Position numbers and translations under genes: made by a program. Shown here piece after piece: positions 1 to 8,652 of a DNA stretch of 33,034 nt; within the stretch, counting starts at the first letter, position 1, and every line of letters begins with the position of its first letter. The notes beneath the pieces were generated by a model that saw only the letters and a list, made by a program, of their open reading frames with translations, was not told the DNA's origin and made no database searches. Source of the DNA: Syntrophomonadaceae bacterium (GTDB lineage: Bacteria; Bacillota; Dethiobacteria; DTU022); NCBI GenBank assembly GCA_007128625.1, contig SKXC01000030.1, positions 1 to 33,034 on the forward strand, in the 5' to 3' direction.

Positions 1-516
1 AATTCGGTTCTGCACTATGATGATGTAGAAGTAATTGAGCTTTTGGATAACAGGGGTAAGGGTGGAGCAGTAAAAGCAGGCCTTGACCGCTGTACTGAAG
101 AAATAATACTTATTCTCGATGCCGATTTAATCGGTTTAAGTGTAGACCATATCGAAGCACTCCTGAAACCGGTAATAAACGGTGAAGTACTGATGTCTGT
201 AGGTATATTTGAAAAAGGAAGGGTAACTACAGATATAGCCCAGAAAGTAGCCCCGTTTTTATCCGGACAGCGGGCATTAAAAAGAGAGCTTTTGGAAAGT
301 ATTTCTGATTTAGACCTTTCCCGCTTTGGGCTTGAGGTAGCCTTACATCAATATGTTGAAGATAATGAAATTAAGGCATCAGTGGTTCAACTTCCCGATC
401 TTTCTCATGTAATGAAAGAAGAGAAGCTTGGTTTTTCAAAAGGTCTTTGGGCCAGGGCAAAAATGTACTGGGAAATCTTAAAATATATCGCCAGGATTAA
501 TACCGATCCAAGATAA
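1..516 (+). CDS. Glycosyltransferase family 2 protein, C-terminal part (5' end truncated by window)
   Basis: Frame is open from base 1 (NSVLHYDDVEVIELLDNRGKGGAVKAGL...); GKGGAVKAG and DADL motifs are typical of GT-A fold dolichol-phosphate-mannose-synthase-like enzymes. Confidence 0.7.
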   Translation, partial: NSVLHYDDVEVIELLDNRGKGGAVKAGLDRCTEEIILILDADLIGLSVDHIEALLKPVINGEVLMSVGIFEKGRVTTDIAQKVAPFLSGQRALKRELLESISDLDLSRFGLEVALHQYVEDNEIKASVVQLPDLSHVMKEEKLGFSKGLWARAKMYWEILKYIARINTDPR

Positions 517-624
517 ATATAATACCATATTTAGGACCATAATGAAGTAATCGTTTTAAAGCGATAAAAAGATATTGGCGGCAAAATCAATATGGTAAAT
601 ATTGCACTTTTTCAGTTTTGAACC

Positions 625-653
625 TTGCACTTAACGATTATTTATGATAAATT
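625..653 (+). promoter_or_regulatory. Candidate SigA promoter for the rimP-nusA-infB operon
   Basis: TTGCAC (625-630), 17-nt spacer, TAAATT (648-653), located upstream of the leader hairpin and rimP. Confidence 0.55.
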
Positions 654-680
654 AATAAAGATGAGATAGATTTTGCGTTC

Positions 681-702
681 AAGGGTGGGGCTTCCCACTC
701 TT
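681..702 (+). terminator. Leader hairpin/attenuator upstream of rimP
   Basis: AAGGGTGGG-GCTT-CCCACTCTT, 9-bp stem with one G-U, followed by a poor U-tract (TCATGTT). Confidence 0.5.
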
Positions 703-773
703 TCATGTTAATAAGGGTAATTGTATATTAATAACGATAAATTGTGTTATAAGTACAACCCCGGGAGGTATAG

Positions 774-1265
774 ATGAGCAGGGAAAAAACCAGGGACAAA
801 CTGGTCGAATTGATTGAACCTTTGATTGAAAGTAAAGGTTTTGAACTGGTCCGCTTGGATTATGCACCTGGACGCCAGGGACGTTTAAACCTTTATATTG
901 ACTGCGATGATGGCGTTAATATCGATCACTGTGAAATGATCAGTAATGCCGTATCCGACCTGCTTGATGACCATGATCCAATTGACCATGCTTTTATCCT
1001 GGAAGTCTCTTCACCCGGCATAGAACGACCCCTGACGAAGAAGAAGCATTTTCAGCGTTTTGAAGGTGAAAAGGTCAAGATAAAAACCGAAAAAGAAATT
1101 AAGGGGCGTAAAAGTTTTAGCGGAACCCTGGCCGGCACTAAAGAAAATTCTATAGTTATCGAATTGGAAGACGATAGTATTATTGAAATTCCCCTGTCAT
1201 CGGTTTCCAGGGCAAACCTCTGGTACCCAAAACAGGATAAGAATAATTTGCTAAAAGACAGATAA
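774..1265 (+). CDS. rimP: Ribosome maturation factor RimP
   Basis: Motifs GFELVRLDY, LNLYID, FILEVSSPGIERPLTKKKHFQRFEG; position directly before nusA; RBS gggagg. Confidence 0.95.
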   Translation: MSREKTRDKLVELIEPLIESKGFELVRLDYAPGRQGRLNLYIDCDDGVNIDHCEMISNAVSDLLDDHDPIDHAFILEVSSPGIERPLTKKKHFQRFEGEKVKIKTEKEIKGRKSFSGTLAGTKENSIVIELEDDSIIEIPLSSVSRANLWYPKQDKNNLLKDR

Positions 1266-1286
1266 GAAAGGGGGTTTAAAAACAAA

Positions 1287-2495
1287 ATGAATAGTGATTT
1301 GTTTGCAGCGATAACATCTTTAGAGAAAGAAAAAGGGATCAGTAAAGAAGTCCTTTTTGAAGCTCTTGAAGTTGCCCTGGTATCGGCATATAAAAGAAAT
1401 TTTCAGTCATCTCCTACCGTTCGGGTCAGTATTGATCGTGAAACAGGGGATATTAAAGTTTTTGCCCAGCTAAAAGTAGTTGAAGATGTTGCATCAGAAG
1501 AACAGGAAGTCAGTTTATATGAAGCAAGAGTTTATGAACCACGCTGTCAGCCTGGTGATACTGTTGAAATGGAAGTAACTCCAAAAGAATTCGGAAGAAT
1601 TGCAGCTCAAACCGCAAAACAGGTAGTTATACAAAGAATCAGGGAAGCAGAAAGAGAGCTAATCTATGAAAATTTTACTGATCGAACCGAAGAAGTGATA
1701 ACCGGCCTGGTCCGACGCTTTGAACAAAGAAATGTAATTATTGATCTTGGAAGAACTGAAGCAATTCTTCCCATGGAGGAACAGATACCGCATGAGCGCT
1801 ATCGACAGGGCGAACGGGTTAAAACATATATTATGGAAGTTAAAAAAACAACAAAAGGACCACAAATAATTGTTTCCCGCAATCACACCGGTTTTCTGAA
1901 AAGATTGTTCGAAATGGAAGTTCCTGAGATTTATGAGGGGATTGTAGAAATCAAAGCTGCCGCCCGTGAAGCAGGTAATCGTTCCAAGCTGGCAGTATCT
2001 TCCCAGAACAGTGACATTGACCCGGTGGGAGCCTGTGTAGGTCCAAAAGGCAGCAGGGTCCAGGCAATTAGTACTGAACTAAAGGGAGAAAAAATTGATA
2101 TTGTCAAGTGGAGTGAAGAAACTGAAGAATATATTGCAAATTCTCTCAGCCCGGCCAAAGTAGCTTCAGTAATCATTAATTCGACAGAGAAATCGGCAAA
2201 TGTAGTTGTCCCGGACAACCAGCTATCTCTTGCTATCGGTAAGGAAGGTCAAAATGCACGCCTGGCTGCTAAACTGACCGGATGGAAAGTTGATATTTCC
2301 AGTGAAACCCAGTTTGCTGAAAAAAGTTTTTCTGCTATCGGTTTAGCTGATCAATCACAGGATCAAGATGATGCTGGTAACAACGAACTGGTTATTGACT
2401 TTGACCATGATGAAGAAGAAGTCGAAGCTGCAGAAGAAGAAACCGGAGAAAGTAAGGCTGTTTTGCCACCAGGAGAGGAGAAGCAGGATGAATGA
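1287..2495 (+). CDS. nusA: Transcription termination/antitermination factor NusA
   Basis: S1 domain plus two KH domains (DPVGACVGPKGSRVQAI; VVPDNQLSLAIGKEGQNARLAAKLTGWKVDI) and an acidic C-terminal tail. Confidence 0.97.
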   Translation: MNSDLFAAITSLEKEKGISKEVLFEALEVALVSAYKRNFQSSPTVRVSIDRETGDIKVFAQLKVVEDVASEEQEVSLYEARVYEPRCQPGDTVEMEVTPKEFGRIAAQTAKQVVIQRIREAERELIYENFTDRTEEVITGLVRRFEQRNVIIDLGRTEAILPMEEQIPHERYRQGERVKTYIMEVKKTTKGPQIIVSRNHTGFLKRLFEMEVPEIYEGIVEIKAAAREAGNRSKLAVSSQNSDIDPVGACVGPKGSRVQAISTELKGEKIDIVKWSEETEEYIANSLSPAKVASVIINSTEKSANVVVPDNQLSLAIGKEGQNARLAAKLTGWKVDISSETQFAEKSFSAIGLADQSQDQDDAGNNELVIDFDHDEEEVEAAEEETGESKAVLPPGEEKQDE

Positions 2496-2773
2496 TTAAG
2501 CAAAAGAAAATTCCCCTGCGGATTTGCCTGGGCTGTCGTGAAAAAAAGCCCAAGAAAGATCTGATAAGGATTGTTAGGACTCCGGAAAGTGAAATAGAAC
2601 TTGATCCAACCGGTAAAAAAGCCGGTCGTGGAGCTTATATCTGTTCCTGCGAAGAGTGTTTTAAAAAAGCTTTAAAAGGCAAAAAAATAGAAAGAAATTT
2701 ACAAGTGCCTTTTTCCCAGGAGTTGGTTGCCAAAATTACCGAATTACTAAGGAAAAAAGAAAGTGAAATTTAA
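2492..2773 (+). CDS. rnpM: YlxR family RNA-binding protein (RnpM)
   Basis: PLRICLGCREKKPKKDLIRIVRTPE...GKKAGRGAYICS; ATGA overlap with nusA; conserved nusA-ylxR-infB order. Confidence 0.9.
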   Translation: MIKQKKIPLRICLGCREKKPKKDLIRIVRTPESEIELDPTGKKAGRGAYICSCEECFKKALKGKKIERNLQVPFSQELVAKITELLRKKESEI

Positions 2774-2805
2774 CAGGGAGGGCTAACTTTATGGAGGTGT
2801 TATAA

Positions 2806-4896
2806 GTGAGTAAAGTGAGAGTTTATGAGTTAGCAAAAGAGCTGGGTATAACCAGTAAAAAATTAATCGAAGTTATCAAGAAGGATATGGATATAGACGT
2901 TAATAATCATATGAGCACATTAACAGATGAAGATGCAAAAAAAGTTATGGCCATTTTAACCGGAAAAGCAGGAGAAGAAGCTTCTAAAGAAACTAAAAAG
3001 GGTAAAACTGCTCCAAAAGCTAAAGAATCTGAGGCGGTTAAAAAGAAAGAGAAACCAAAAGAAGAGGAACGGACTGTCCCCGGTCGCAAAGCCCGCAAAA
3101 TGATCCAGGAAGAAAAAAGAGCGGCAATGCTCAAGGCTCAAAAACCTAAAATAAACCTGGAGGGACAGGTAACGGTTGCCGAGCTGGCTTCTAAATTGGA
3201 TATAACTTCGGCCCAGCTGATTACCCATCTAATGGAAATAGGAGTAATGGCCAGCGTAAACCAGGCCCTTAATCCTGAAACTGTTGAATTTGTAGCTGAA
3301 GAATACGGCTTTGATGTAGATTACAGAGAAGATCTGCTGGAAGAAGAATTGTTGGCTGTTAAGGAGAGTGAGGCAGGACTTAAAAACGAAGAAGTCCTGC
3401 GTAAACCGGTCGTAACTGTGCTTGGTCATGTCGATCATGGTAAAACGCTATTGCTTGATGCAATCAGGAGTGCCAATGTTGTATCCGGTGAGTTTGGCGG
3501 CATCACCCAGCATATCGGGGCTTACCAGGTTAATGTAGATGATAAGAAAGTTGTTTTTTTAGATACCCCCGGCCATGAAGCTTTCACGGCAATGCGAGCT
3601 CGTGGAGCACAGGTAACAGATATTGCCGTGCTGGTTGTTGCTGCTGATGATGGGGTTATGCCCCAGACCGTGGAAGCGATAAACCATGCCAAGGCAGCGA
3701 ATGTACCCGTTCTGGTAGCCATTAATAAGATGGACAAAGCAGAAGCCAATGCCGAGCGGGTAAAACAACAGCTTGCAGAACATGATTTAGTTCCTGAAGA
3801 GTGGGGTGGAGACACTATTGTTGTACCGGTCAGTGCAATAAAAGGTGAAGGCTTGGATGAGCTTTTGGAGATGATTTTATTGCTCGCCGAAGTGGCTGAG
3901 CTTAAAGCCTGTCCGGATCAATATGCTAAGGGGACAGTAATAGAGGCAAATCTTGATAAAGGCCGGGGACCGGTTGCTACTGTATTAGTGCAAAATGGAA
4001 CTCTTTATGTTGGAGAACCCATTATCTGTGGGTCTATTGCCGGGAAAGTCCGGGCGATGCTTAATGAACACGGCGAAAGGGTTTCAGCCGCCGGTCCTTC
4101 TACACCTGTCGAGATTCTTGGCCTAAATGATGTGCCAATGGCAGGCGATAGCTTTCAAGTTGTTATCAATGAACGGATTGCCCGACAGGTAGCGGACAAA
4201 CGAGCCAATAAAATTAAGGAAGCAAGCAGGCAAGTACAGCGGGTCACCCTTGAAGATCTGTTTAAACAAATCCAGGAAGGGGAGGTCAAAGAACTCAACC
4301 TGATTTTAAAAGCGGATGTCCAGGGTTCGGTGGAGGCGCTTAGAGATGCTCTGACTAAATTAAGCCTGGATGAAGTGCAAATTAAGATAATTCATACCGG
4401 TGTCGGGGCTATCAACGAAACAGACATCATGCTTGCTTCAGCGTCAAATGCAATTGTTATTGGATTTAATGTCAGACCCGACAGCAACGCCCGTAAACTG
4501 GCTGAAAAAAACCAGGTCGATATCAGGCTTTACCGCATTATTTATGAAGCAATTGAGGATATCCAGGCAGCGGTAAAAGGCATGCTTAAACCGGTAATGA
4601 AGGAAGTTATTCAGGGTCAGGTTGAGGTCAGGCAGTTATTTAAAGCCTCAAAACTGGGGAATATAGCCGGTTCATATGTTATTGAAGGTAAAATCAGCCG
4701 TAATTCAATTGTCAGGGTAATCCGTGACGGTGCTGTTGTTCATGAATCCGGCAGCATTGCTTCGCTAAAGCGTTTTAAGGATGATGTTCGTGAAGTATCA
4801 TCCGGCTACGAGTGTGGGATACTGCTGGAAAACTATAACGACCTTCATGAAGGTGATATTATTGAAGCTTACTTAATGGAGCAGATAGCACGATAG
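2806..4896 (+). CDS. infB: Translation initiation factor IF-2
   Basis: GTG start; lysine-rich N-terminus; G-domain motifs [33 protein letters not shown]. Confidence 0.98.
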   Translation: MSKVRVYELAKELGITSKKLIEVIKKDMDIDVNNHMSTLTDEDAKKVMAILTGKAGEEASKETKKGKTAPKAKESEAVKKKEKPKEEERTVPGRKARKMIQEEKRAAMLKAQKPKINLEGQVTVAELASKLDITSAQLITHLMEIGVMASVNQALNPETVEFVAEEYGFDVDYREDLLEEELLAVKESEAGLKNEEVLRKPVVTVLGHVDHGKTLLLDAIRSANVVSGEFGGITQHIGAYQVNVDDKKVVFLDTPGHEAFTAMRARGAQVTDIAVLVVAADDGVMPQTVEAINHAKAANVPVLVAINKMDKAEANAERVKQQLAEHDLVPEEWGGDTIVVPVSAIKGEGLDELLEMILLLAEVAELKACPDQYAKGTVIEANLDKGRGPVATVLVQNGTLYVGEPIICGSIAGKVRAMLNEHGERVSAAGPSTPVEILGLNDVPMAGDSFQVVINERIARQVADKRANKIKEASRQVQRVTLEDLFKQIQEGEVKELNLILKADVQGSVEALRDALTKLSLDEVQIKIIHTGVGAINETDIMLASASNAIVIGFNVRPDSNARKLAEKNQVDIRLYRIIYEAIEDIQAAVKGMLKPVMKEVIQGQVEVRQLFKASKLGNIAGSYVIEGKISRNSIVRVIRDGAVVHESGSIASLKRFKDDVREVSSGYECGILLENYNDLHEGDIIEAYLMEQIAR

Positions 4897-4936
4897 TTAT
4901 GTTTTTAATCGCCGTATAGTTTGGAGGGTTAAAATT

Positions 4937-5323
4937 ATGACAGAAAACAGAGTGCGGCGGGTTGCTGAACAGATCAAAAAAGATATTGGCGGCATAATCA
5001 ATTTTGAAATCAAAGATCCAGGGATATCGGGCTTAACCAGTGTAACCGATGTTAGCCTTTCAAAAGATTTACGTCATGCATCGATTTATATCAGCATTTA
5101 TGGAAGTGATGATGAAAAAGAAAAAACACTTCAGGCCCTGGAGAGAGCTTCCGGATTCATACGCAGTGAAATTGGCCGGCGAATCCGGTTGAGATATACT
5201 CCAGAAATTAATTTTATCCTGGATAATTCTATCGAATACGGAGCATACATTGAAGAAGTAATTAAGTCTCTGAAAAAAGAAGAGAATGGTGGTAATGATA
5301 ACGGACCGGGCAAAAATAGTTGA
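4937..5323 (+). CDS. rbfA: 30S ribosome-binding factor RbfA
   Basis: RVRRVAEQIKKDIGGIINFEIKDP...TSVTDVSLSKDLRHASIYISIYG; located after infB. Confidence 0.95.
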   Translation: MTENRVRRVAEQIKKDIGGIINFEIKDPGISGLTSVTDVSLSKDLRHASIYISIYGSDDEKEKTLQALERASGFIRSEIGRRIRLRYTPEINFILDNSIEYGAYIEEVIKSLKKEENGGNDNGPGKNS

Positions 5324-6269
5324 GTGCTTAAAAGAAGAGGATGCTTTTTACCTGATTTCACATATGCAGCCTGATGGTGACAGTATCGGTTCTCTACTGG
5401 CATTAGGTGAAGGCCTATTAAAGAAGGGCAAGAATGTAAAACTTTTTAACCCGGGACCAGTGCCCCGCAAGTTCAGCTTCTTAAAGGGAGCGGATCTGGT
5501 TCAGAATGAAGTTTTAATCAACGATCCCACAATACCTGTTGTAGTACTGGACAGCAGCGATCCAGAGCGGCTTGGTATATTCAGAGATGCTGTTATGAAA
5601 TGCGAGACCATTATCAATATTGATCACCATGTAACCAATCAAAGGTATGGAACCTATAACCTTGTTGATGTTTATGCTGCTGCGACCGGAGAAATCATCT
5701 ATCATATTTTACATGATCTTGAGTTACCGCTTAACGCAGATATAGCCAGGTCGCTTTATATTGCCATTTCCACCGATACAGGATCTTTTAAATACGATAA
5801 TACTACCCCTGATACTCACCGGATTACCGCTGCTTTGCTGGAACATATAAAAAACCCGGGACTGCTTAATTTAAAGATATTTGATGAAAGGCCGCTTTCT
5901 TTCTATATATTACTTAAAGAAGCTCTTTCCAGCCTGGAAATGTATGCCGATCGGAAAATAGCCGTAATGACTCTTAGCCGTGATATCAGGGAACGCAGTG
6001 GAGCAACTACAGATGAATTGGATGGAATAATTAATTATCCCCGTAATATAGAGGGTGTGGAGCTTGGAATATTATTTTATGTTGAAAATTCTCATGAAGT
6101 AAAGGTAGGTTTTCGGTCAAAATCGATGGATGTTAGTGTTTTAGCCGGAAAATTTAATGGTGGGGGACATGCCCGTGCAGCCGGATGCCGCCTGTATGAT
6201 AAATATGAGACTGTTAAAGAACAGGTAATTGATGAAGCTTTGAGCATGGTTAAGTCACTTTCGTTCTGA
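5286..6269 (+). CDS. nrnA: Bifunctional oligoribonuclease/PAP phosphatase NrnA (DHH/DHHA1)
   Basis: ISHMQPDGDSIGS, VVLDSSDPERLG, NIDHHVTN, GGGHARAAGC motifs; overlaps the rbfA 3' end. Confidence 0.93.
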   Translation: MVVMITDRAKIVECLKEEDAFYLISHMQPDGDSIGSLLALGEGLLKKGKNVKLFNPGPVPRKFSFLKGADLVQNEVLINDPTIPVVVLDSSDPERLGIFRDAVMKCETIINIDHHVTNQRYGTYNLVDVYAAATGEIIYHILHDLELPLNADIARSLYIAISTDTGSFKYDNTTPDTHRITAALLEHIKNPGLLNLKIFDERPLSFYILLKEALSSLEMYADRKIAVMTLSRDIRERSGATTDELDGIINYPRNIEGVELGILFYVENSHEVKVGFRSKSMDVSVLAGKFNGGGHARAAGCRLYDKYETVKEQVIDEALSMVKSLSF

Positions 6270-6276
6270 AGGAGTA

Positions 6277-7197
6277 GTGGCATTGGACGGAATTATTGTA
6301 ATCAACAAACCTCGTGACACTACTTCAAACCAGGTAGTACAAACAATTCGCAGGCTATTCCAGGGCATAAAGGCCGGACATTCCGGTACACTGGACCCGA
6401 TCGCCACCGGTGTATTACCAGTTTGCCTGGGAAAAGCAACCCGTGTAGCTGAGTACATCGTTGAATATCCAAAAACTTACCGTGCCGGGGTAACCCTGGG
6501 TGTAACCACCGATACTGAGGATTCTACAGGCTGTATCACCGGGCGGCATGATGTACCCTGTTTTGAGCATAAACAAATTGAGGAAGCTCTCATGGGTTAT
6601 ATAGGAAGCATAGAACAGCTGCCACCCCTTTACTCAGCTGTAAAATACCAGGGGAAGCCGCTTTATTACTGGACTCGTACCGGTAAAGCAGTTCCCCGTC
6701 AGGTCAGAACGGCTGATATTTATGAGATAAAACTGCTGAAATATAGCGATAAACATGCACCCCAGATCGAGGTTGAAGTTAAATGTTCAAAAGGGACCTA
6801 TATCCGCACTCTTGCTGCTGATATAGGACGGGACCTTGCTTGCGGCGCCCATCTTTCTTCCCTGGTCAGGTTAGCTGTTGGCCCCTTTAAACTGGAAAAC
6901 TCTTTAACGCTGGAAAAAGTCAAGGAACTGGCTGAAAAAGGTCTTTATGAACAAATGCTACAGCCAATGGATTCAGCTCTTGTTCATTTTCCGAAACTTC
7001 AGCTAAGTGATGACCAGGTTCAATTTCTGAAAAACGGGCAAACCGTTTCCTGTGGATGTTTGGATAAAAAGGATCAGTGCGAAAAAGAAAGCATGATCAG
7101 GATTTACGATAAAGAAGATAAATTTAAAGCTATAGCTGTTTATGAAGCAAGTGATCATGGTGGCAGGTTAAGAACTATTAAATTTTTAGCTTCATAA
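6277..7197 (+). CDS. truB: tRNA pseudouridine(55) synthase TruB
   Basis: GIIVINKPRDTTSNQVV, KAGHSGTLDPIATGVLPVCLGKATR. The GTG at 6277 is very close to the RBS; TTG at 6283 is an alternative start. Confidence 0.95.
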   Translation: MALDGIIVINKPRDTTSNQVVQTIRRLFQGIKAGHSGTLDPIATGVLPVCLGKATRVAEYIVEYPKTYRAGVTLGVTTDTEDSTGCITGRHDVPCFEHKQIEEALMGYIGSIEQLPPLYSAVKYQGKPLYYWTRTGKAVPRQVRTADIYEIKLLKYSDKHAPQIEVEVKCSKGTYIRTLAADIGRDLACGAHLSSLVRLAVGPFKLENSLTLEKVKELAEKGLYEQMLQPMDSALVHFPKLQLSDDQVQFLKNGQTVSCGCLDKKDQCEKESMIRIYDKEDKFKAIAVYEASDHGGRLRTIKFLAS

Positions 7198-7243
7198 CAG
7201 CTGCAGGGTATTTTTAAAAGAGCTGCAGAAAGGTGATTGAAAC

Positions 7244-8236
7244 ATGGAATTGATTAATGGTATTGACCGCTTTCCTGTAAATAATGCTCCAATTTTCGTT
7301 GCTCTTGGCAATTTTGATGGAGTTCACCGCGGTCATCAGGAAATTTTAAAGCTGGCAGTTGAAAAAGCCAAACAGGAAAAAGGCTTTAGTGCCGCTCTTA
7401 TTTTTGATCCACATCCTTTAATTGCCCTGCGAGCTGAACAACCTTTAACCCTGTTAACCGATATCGCCGACCGGGCCGAAATTATGGCAGAATTAAACCT
7501 TGATTATCTTATTGTAGAACCATTTACAACTGAGCTGTCCAATCTTACCCCGGAGCAATTTATCAGGCAAATCATGCTGGAAAAGTTAAAAATCAGCGGT
7601 GTTATTGTCGGAGAAAACTATTCATTTGGAAAACAGGGGACGGGCAGTTCAGAAACATTATCTTACTGGGGAAAAGAACTTGGATTCGATGTGGATATAG
7701 CGCCCATGCTGTATTATGATGGCACGAAAGTCAGCAGCTCCATAATAAGATCAATGCTGTTATATGGCGCTGTAAACAAAGCATCTGAACTGCTAAATTA
7801 TTACTTTTTCAGGCAGGGTAGAGTTGTAAAAGGTTATGGAATAGGTAACAAAATGGTTTATCCGACAGCAAATATTGCCACATCTTCACGCTTGTTATGG
7901 CCCGGCAAAGGAGTTTACTTAACTTCTGTCGATAAATTGGGCAGCAGTATTTACTACGGTGTTACCAATGTTGGGACACGGCCTACTTTTTCTGATCACG
8001 ATAACACTGTTGAAACCCATATAATTGATTTTAGCGGAACCATTTATAATCATGAGATTCGGGTTTGTTTCCTTGAAAAATTAAGAGATACAAAAACTTT
8101 TACTTCACCAGCTCAGCTGAAAGAACAGGTTGGTAAAGATATAGAAAAAGCAAGGGATTTAATTGATAAAATAAAAAAGGGAAATAACGGCAGCAGCTTT
8201 TCTTTACAAGCAGGTTGCAGTGTGCTAAGATCATGA
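7244..8236 (+). CDS. ribF: Bifunctional riboflavin kinase/FAD synthetase RibF
   Basis: ALGNFDGVHRGHQEIL, VGENYSFGKQGTG, TKVSSSIIR, YPTANI motifs. Confidence 0.95.
   Translation: MELINGIDRFPVNNAPIFVALGNFDGVHRGHQEILKLAVEKAKQEKGFSAALIFDPHPLIALRAEQPLTLLTDIADRAEIMAELNLDYLIVEPFTTELSNLTPEQFIRQIMLEKLKISGVIVGENYSFGKQGTGSSETLSYWGKELGFDVDIAPMLYYDGTKVSSSIIRSMLLYGAVNKASELLNYYFFRQGRVVKGYGIGNKMVYPTANIATSSRLLWPGKGVYLTSVDKLGSSIYYGVTNVGTRPTFSDHDNTVETHIIDFSGTIYNHEIRVCFLEKLRDTKTFTSPAQLKEQVGKDIEKARDLIDKIKKGNNGSSFSLQAGCSVLRS
8203..8231 (+). promoter_or_regulatory. Candidate SigA promoter inside the ribF 3' end, driving rpsO
   Basis: TTTACA (8203-8208), 17-nt spacer, TAAGAT (8226-8231). Confidence 0.5.
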
Positions 8237-8239
8237 TGG

Positions 8240-8300
8240 TTGAACCGCCGGCTAGGTATGACGATATCCCGACGTTTTACTTGGCATGCGGCGATTAAAA
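8240..8300 (+). promoter_or_regulatory. Candidate S15 autoregulatory leader upstream of rpsO
   Basis: About 80-nt leader with closing complementarity CGCCG (8246-8250) / CGGCG (8289-8293), just after the candidate promoter and just before the rpsO RBS. Confidence 0.45.
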
Positions 8301-8317
8301 AAAGGGAGGATCATTAT

Positions 8318-8584
8318 ATGTTGGAGTATGAAAGAAAGCAGGAGATCATAGATCTGCATAAAAGACATGAGGGCGATACCGGTTCACCGGAAGTCCAGAT
8401 TGCTTTGATGACAGAAAGAATTAATTACCTCACAGAACACCTGAAAACCCACAAAAAAGATTTTCATTCACAACGCGGTTTATTAAAGCTGGTCGGGCGT
8501 CGAAGAGGCCTTTTGAATTACTTGCGTGATCGATCTCCAGAACGCTACCAGGATCTGGTAGCAAAGCTTAAATTAAGAAAATAG
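8318..8584 (+). CDS. rpsO: 30S ribosomal protein S15
   Basis: 88 aa, [72 protein letters not shown] gggagga before ATG 8318. The ORF-track start at 8240 is an over-extension. Confidence 0.98.
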   Translation: MLEYERKQEIIDLHKRHEGDTGSPEVQIALMTERINYLTEHLKTHKKDFHSQRGLLKLVGRRRGLLNYLRDRSPERYQDLVAKLKLRK

Positions 8585-8587
8585 TTA

Positions 8588-8620
8588 CCGGGACACGGGG
8601 ATAACCTCGTGTCCTGGTTT
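8588..8620 (+). terminator. rpsO-pnp intergenic stem-loop (terminator or processing site)
   Basis: CCGGGACACGGGG-ATAA-CCTCGTGTCCTGG, 13-bp stem with two G-U pairs, followed by TTTCTC. Confidence 0.6.
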
Positions 8621-8652
8621 CTCAAAACTGAATTCCTGAGAGGAGTTATTGT

